Part shown: one piece after another, positions 6,578 through 9,720 of the stretch | How the letters are laid out: the number at the start of each line of letters is the position of its first letter | How positions within the stretch are numbered: position 1 is the stretch's first letter | NCBI GenBank assembly: GCA_027004315.1 | Contig: JALTHV010000183.1 | Span: 1-9,720 of the forward strand | Reading direction: 5' to 3' | Length of the DNA: 9,720 nt | Source: Deltaproteobacteria bacterium | GTDB taxonomy: Bacteria > Desulfobacterota > Dissulfuribacteria > Dissulfuribacterales > UBA3076 | Made by a program: the position numbers and the translations under genes | Notes under the pieces: generated by a model | Told to the model about the DNA's origin: nothing | Seen by the model: the letters and a program-made list of their open reading frames with translations, nothing else | Database searches by the model: none

Positions 6578-7954
6578 TTATTTATTTTTCAGGGAAGATT
6601 GTCCTGTAGATTCCAATACACTCAGCCAGAACCGGCTTTTTAGATTGATCCTTTTATTGTGTCTGATTGCAGAGGCCAGAGGTACATGTACATAGCGGTC
6701 ATTCCATAGACTTACCATCATAGCAGTCTTGCCGGCCATCGCGGCATGTACAGCGTTTTGCCCAAGGTTTGCACAGTAAAGGCGGTCATCTACGTTTGCA
6801 GGTACACTGCGGACAATGTAGCTGGGGTCTATGTAACGGACAAATGCGTCCATGCCGATCTCCTTAAAATATCTTTTAAAGGTATCCTTAAGAAAGGTAC
6901 CTATATCTCCCAGGCTGACATTGCCTGACGGATCTTTTTTGATCTTGTCTCCTACTACATATCGCTGGCCTGCCCCTTCGGCCACAACTACCACTGCATG
7001 ACCACGGTTTCTGAGCCTGTATTCAAGGGCCCTTAGCAGGCCGTTTTCTCCCTCCAGATCAAAATCACTCTCAGGTATCAGGCAGAAATTGACTTCCCTC
7101 AAGGCATTTGTGGCCGCCGCCGCTATAAAACCTGAATACCTTCCCATGACCTTGACGAGACCTATTCCATTAGGTGCCCCGATGGCCTCGGTATGTGCGC
7201 ACTTTATAGCCTGGCAGGCCATTTCAACTGCCGTATCAAAGCCAAAGGTCTTGGAGACCAGGTAAATATCATTGTCTATAGTCTTTGGTATGGCTACCAC
7301 GGCTATCTTGAGGCCTTGCCTCTTGATCTCATTTACAATCTTAGTCCCTGCCCTGAACGTGCCATCTCCCCCTATAATGAATAATATAGATACGTTCATA
7401 CGTACCAGTGCGTCTACTATAAGGTCTATGCGTTGCGGTCCCCTGGAGGAAGCAAGGACAGTACCTCCATATTCATGTATGCGGTTTACTGCCTCAGGAG
7501 TGAGGTCTTTTACGGAAAGACCATAGTCAGGGATAAATCCCCTCAGTCCATAGCGTATGCCAAGAGTAGACTGGACCCCATAGTCGTAATAGAGGCCCAG
7601 GACAATGGCACGGATTACATCATTGATCCCAGGGCACAGACCGCCGCAGGTTACAATGGCACAACGTGTCTTTGAGGGGTCGAAATATATCTGCTCTCTG
7701 GGCCCTGCAAGCTCAAAAGAGAGGGGCTCTGATCCCTCTTCACAGATTTTCTTTAGTGACCTGTAAGATACCCTGACCAGTACACGGTCCTGGTCAGACA
7801 CGAAACAGCTATAGTCCCTCTTGATCAGCGGGGAAGGGATCTTTGGTTCTCCGAGGACCTCTATGACAGTATCGATCTCAGAATCGAGGCCAAGTCCGTC
7901 TATCATGTCCTTGGTATCTTCCTGTAAGGGGGATAGAGAATTATCTTTGGGCAT
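6578..7954 (-). CDS. pfkA: ATP-type 6-phosphofructokinase, atypical long form
   Basis: This 458-residue enzyme phosphorylates fructose 6-phosphate to fructose 1,6-bisphosphate in glycolysis. Key motifs are 'CGGLCPGIN' (103-111), 'GGDGTFRAG' (195-203), 'PKTIDND' (223-229, catalytic Asp227) and 'MGRYSGFIA' (270-278). Gly198 in GGDGT is the ATP-type residue (PPi enzymes have GGDD). Lys224 in PKTIDND is shared with PPi enzymes; bacterial ATP enzymes such as E. coli PfkA have Gly. The G-plus-K pair and an N-terminal extension of about 95 residues place it with the plant/trypanosome-like 'clade X' ATP-PFKs. The open frame continues to 8065, but the extra 37 residues are encoded by the adjacent repeat. 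ATG at 7954 has GGAGAAG about 7 nt upstream, so it is taken as the start. Phosphoryl donor is inferred, not proven. Confidence 0.93.
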   Translation of the reverse strand: MPKDNSLSPLQEDTKDMIDGLGLDSEIDTVIEVLGEPKIPSPLIKRDYSCFVSDQDRVLVRVSYRSLKKICEEGSEPLSFELAGPREQIYFDPSKTRCAIVTCGGLCPGINDVIRAIVLGLYYDYGVQSTLGIRYGLRGFIPDYGLSVKDLTPEAVNRIHEYGGTVLASSRGPQRIDLIVDALVRMNVSILFIIGGDGTFRAGTKIVNEIKRQGLKIAVVAIPKTIDNDIYLVSKTFGFDTAVEMACQAIKCAHTEAIGAPNGIGLVKVMGRYSGFIAAAATNALREVNFCLIPESDFDLEGENGLLRALEYRLRNRGHAVVVVAEGAGQRYVVGDKIKKDPSGNVSLGDIGTFLKDTFKRYFKEIGMDAFVRYIDPSYIVRSVPANVDDRLYCANLGQNAVHAAMAGKTAMMVSLWNDRYVHVPLASAIRHNKRINLKSRFWLSVLESTGQSSLKNK

Positions 7955-7992
7955 TGTTTGACTTCTCCAATATCTTGGATATCTGCTCTGTT

Positions 7993-8144
7993 GTAACCGT
8001 TTACGTTTACATTCCCCCCGGCCATTGCTGGCCTCTTTCAGGGTTTCAGGAGCAGCTTGATGCACAAAATCAGGGCACTCTGCCCATTAATCCGCACTGA
8101 AACCCTTCAAAAGGCCAGCAATGGCCGGGGACGTGAGCACTTAC
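7993..8144. repeat. Palindromic repeat element with 34-bp arms (copies B and C)
   Basis: The left arm (8016-8049) and the reverse complement of the right arm (8097-8130) match at 31 of 34 positions, both built on CCCCGGCCATTGCTGGCC followed by a T-rich stretch and AGGGTTTCAG. Outside the arms the similarity continues more loosely: GTAACCGTTTACGT on the left against GTAAGTGCTCACGT read inward from the right, with six extra bases on the left. A 47-nt centre holds a small hairpin, GGGCA-CTC-TGCCC (8073-8085). The left unit also matches copy A near position 100. TCTGTTG flanks the element on both sides (7987-7993 and 8147-8153), a possible 7-bp target duplication. It encodes no protein, so it fits a non-autonomous element or paired REP-like repeats (inference). 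Confidence 0.75.
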
Positions 8145-8316
8145 ATTCTGTTGTTGTTATGTTAAGAATGGGTCTAACCCCAGGCCCTATTCGGCCTGCA
8201 TAATCTGGAGTAAATTACAATACAGACTATAATCCAAAATTATGTAGCAGCCAAGTCTGGCAAAAATGCAAGGCGGGAAACACATAATTTGGAACAATAG
8301 AGGTGAAATCTTTATA
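8145..8316. other. Leader region between the repeat element and murI
   Basis: With the repeat element this makes up most of the 362-nt gap between divergent pfkA and murI. It contains a perfect 6-bp hairpin, CAGGCC-CTATTC-GGCCTG (8181-8198), with no T tract after it, and the murI promoter candidate. I see no tRNA, riboswitch or small ORF with a credible ribosome-binding site. Short frames on the minus strand across 8187-8454 overlap murI and look spurious. Confidence 0.5.
8205..8233 (+). promoter_or_regulatory. murI: Candidate murI promoter
   Basis: A perfect TATAAT is at 8228-8233, 84 nt before the murI start codon. The region 16-18 nt upstream (around 8205-8211, CTGGAGT) matches a -35 box poorly, so the promoter would be weak or activator-dependent. 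The surrounding sequence is AT-rich. Assigned by inspection only. Confidence 0.35.
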
Positions 8317-9120
8317 ATGGATATAACTATAGGCGTCTTCGATTCCGGTGTCGGGGGATTCACCGTAGTCCGTGAACTCAAGAAGTTGCTTCCAAACCAG
8401 CCCCTTATCTATTTCGGAGATACTGCCCGGACTCCTTATGGGACAAAGAGTCACGAAACACTTATTCAGTATGCCAGAGAAGATACCAGATTCTTACTGG
8501 GACATGGGGCCGGTCTGGTGGTAATTGCCTGTCACAGTGCCGCCAGTGCCGCTACCTCAATTCTGAGACAGGAGTTTTCCGTGCCGATATTCGAGGTCGT
8601 AAGCCCCTCGGTGGATCAGGCAATAGCCATTACCAGACAAGGGGTCATCGGTCTGATAGGTACCAGGGCCACGGTGACTAGTGGCGTATATGAGGAGGTG
8701 ATACGATCAAGGTTGCCTGCTGCAAAGGTATACAGCCAGGCATGCCCCCTCCTGGTACCTTTAGTAGAGGAGGGGTGGCTCAAGGCCAGAGAGACCCGCA
8801 TGATAGTCAAGAAATATCTCAGACCATTGAGGGATCGGCAGATAGATACCCTGATCCTTGGGTGTACCCACTATCCCATCCTTAAGCGAATAATCCAGGA
8901 AAAGGCAGGAAAGAGGGTCAAAATAGTAGATGCCTCGGCTGAGGTAGCCCGTGCAGTCTATTCATATATTGAGGCCGAGGGGCAACTCTCTGAAAAAAGC
9001 ATCAGGCATGAAGACCGCTTTTTTGTCTCTGATCTCACCCCGGCCAGCCAGGAAGTGGCCCGGCTCTTTCTGGGGAATCGGGTCCGGCTTGAGATGGCCT
9101 CACTCTCCTGCAAGGGTTGA
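8317..9120 (+). CDS. murI: Glutamate racemase MurI
   Basis: A cofactor-independent racemase that converts L- to D-glutamate for the peptidoglycan stem peptide in the cytoplasm. The 267-residue protein has normal length and motif order: 'GVFDSGVGG' (6-14, catalytic-site Asp9 and Ser10), 'FGDTARTPYGTKS' (33-45), first catalytic cysteine C72, 'GLIGTRATVTSG' (112-123), and the second catalytic Cys in 'LGCTHYP' (C183, with T184 and H185). After C72 the sequence is H-S instead of the usual N-T; both residues normally help bind substrate. The frame opens at an ATG at 8266, but ATG at 8317 has AGGTG 11 nt upstream and places the conserved FDSGVGG at the usual distance from the N-terminus. It is divergent from pfkA and convergent with kdsB, overlapping that gene's 3' end by 21 bp. 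Confidence 0.95.
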   Translation: MDITIGVFDSGVGGFTVVRELKKLLPNQPLIYFGDTARTPYGTKSHETLIQYAREDTRFLLGHGAGLVVIACHSAASAATSILRQEFSVPIFEVVSPSVDQAIAITRQGVIGLIGTRATVTSGVYEEVIRSRLPAAKVYSQACPLLVPLVEEGWLKARETRMIVKKYLRPLRDRQIDTLILGCTHYPILKRIIQEKAGKRVKIVDASAEVARAVYSYIEAEGQLSEKSIRHEDRFFVSDLTPASQEVARLFLGNRVRLEMASLSCKG

Positions 9121-9720
9121 GCGAACCGCATCCAGGTCTTCTGGCGTATCTACTTCTACCGGGGCCTCTGCCACTCTTGCTACCCCAATCGAATAACCAT
9201 TCTCAAGGACCCTGAGCTGCTCCAATTTCTCAATCTTCTCCAGCCTCCCAGGGGGAAGGCTGACAAAGGTCTGCAGGAAGTCTTGCCTGTAGGCATATAG
9301 GCCCAAGTGTCTCAGATAATACCGCCTATCCCCTTCTGTTGCTGCGTCTCTGAAGTATGGGATCGGGGCCCTGGAAAAATAGAGGGCCTTCCACTCCCTG
9401 TCTACAACCACCTTGACTCGATTGGGATTGAGGCTTTTTTGGGCATCAATGGGGCATGCAGGCGTTGTCATGGCGAGGCCGGGGCGTTCAAGTAACATTT
9501 TTACAATATCTGCTACTGGCTTCGGATTCAGTAGGGGCTGGTCTCCCTGTATATTGACGACCACATCCTCGTCTGAAAGCCCAAGATATCTGGCCGCCTC
9601 CGCGATCCGGTCGGTACCTGAAGGATGACCCGGATCTGTCATAAAGGCCTTGCCGCCTGCCGACTCTATACACTCCACAATCCTTGAGTCATCGGTTGCC
9701 ACGGCTACCTGGTCAATGCC
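9100..9720 (-). CDS. kdsB: 3-deoxy-manno-octulosonate cytidylyltransferase (CMP-KDO synthetase), N-terminus beyond window
   Basis: The enzyme activates KDO with CTP to CMP-KDO for lipid A/LPS core assembly, so it marks a Gram-negative envelope. The visible 206 residues cover all but roughly the first 40. They include 'VATDD', 'HPSGTDRIAEAA', 'VVNIQGDQPLL' (family usually QGDEP), 'LYFSRAPIPYFRD' and 'HLGLYAYR'. The C-terminal 'EKIEKLEQLRVLENGYSIGV' and 'EVDTPEDLDAV' are also typical. The frame stays open through position 9720 (GIDQVAVATDD); the GTG at 9700-9702 is an internal Val, not the start. The stop codon lies inside murI. There is no sign of frameshift or degeneration. Confidence 0.95.
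   Translation of the reverse strand, partial: GIDQVAVATDDSRIVECIESAGGKAFMTDPGHPSGTDRIAEAARYLGLSDEDVVVNIQGDQPLLNPKPVADIVKMLLERPGLAMTTPACPIDAQKSLNPNRVKVVVDREWKALYFSRAPIPYFRDAATEGDRRYYLRHLGLYAYRQDFLQTFVSLPPGRLEKIEKLEQLRVLENGYSIGVARVAEAPVEVDTPEDLDAVRSTLAGE

Noticed and set aside
6143..6643. 166-residue open frame on the plus strand
   Set aside because: It lies antisense within rlmN, which has complete catalytic motifs; composition is that of a shadow frame and no ribosome-binding site is evident.
7955..8065. N-terminal extension of the pfkA frame by 37 residues
   Set aside because: It is encoded by the palindromic repeat, is unlike any phosphofructokinase N-terminus, and the ATG at 7954 has a good Shine-Dalgarno.
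7993..8144. CRISPR array or phage attachment site
   Set aside because: Only two inverted units, no spacer periodicity, and no cas, integrase or tRNA gene nearby.
8181..8198. Riboswitch or attenuator ahead of murI
   Set aside because: Only a single 6-bp hairpin upstream of the likely promoter; no conserved aptamer pattern or terminator/antiterminator pair seen.
8187..8454. Short minus-strand open frames across the murI start
   Set aside because: They overlap the conserved N-terminus of murI, contain no known motif and have no credible ribosome-binding site.

Overview
The window looks like a chromosomal segment from a Gram-negative, deltaproteobacteria-like organism (Desulfobacterota in the broad sense). 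A CMP-KDO synthetase (kdsB) implies lipopolysaccharide. A small cysteine-rich protein with the PxxKW signature belongs to a family I associate with sulfate-reducing and related deltaproteobacteria. Base composition is moderate, and coding density is high outside one intergenic region. This placement is inferred from gene content; no rRNA or tRNA gene is present.

Layout: positions 127-5358, all on the minus strand, form one tightly packed five-gene cluster. In transcription order it runs: a PxxKW cysteine-rich protein (5068-5358), a divergent GrpE-like nucleotide exchange factor (4370-5044 or 5071), an HscC-sized Hsp70 (2666-4354), a 719-residue alpha-helical protein of unknown function with a TTG start (506-2665), and a short J-domain-like protein whose HPD triad reads PPE (127-501). 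Gaps are 15 nt or less, or the genes overlap, so this looks like one operon encoding a dedicated Hsp70 machine with its own exchange factor, a degenerate J protein and an unknown partner. It is the most interesting part of the window.

Upstream on the same strand is a two-gene unit: pfkA, a long atypical ATP-type 6-phosphofructokinase (6578-7954), and rlmN, the 23S rRNA A2503/tRNA A37 methyltransferase (5486-6517). A 128-nt gap separates rlmN from the chaperone cluster and carries weak promoter candidates, one of them resembling a heat-shock promoter.

Positions 7955-8316 are a 362-nt intergenic region between divergent pfkA and murI. It holds a roughly 150-bp palindromic repeat element with 34-bp arms (31/34 matching), possibly flanked by a 7-bp direct repeat, and then a TATAAT box ahead of murI. 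A related hairpin repeat sits at the far end of the chaperone operon (77-125), so this is probably a dispersed repeat family of the genome.

To the right, murI (glutamate racemase, plus strand, 8317-9120) converges with kdsB (minus strand, running off the window end). Their 3' ends overlap by 21 bp. Both act in envelope biosynthesis (D-glutamate for peptidoglycan, CMP-KDO for LPS).
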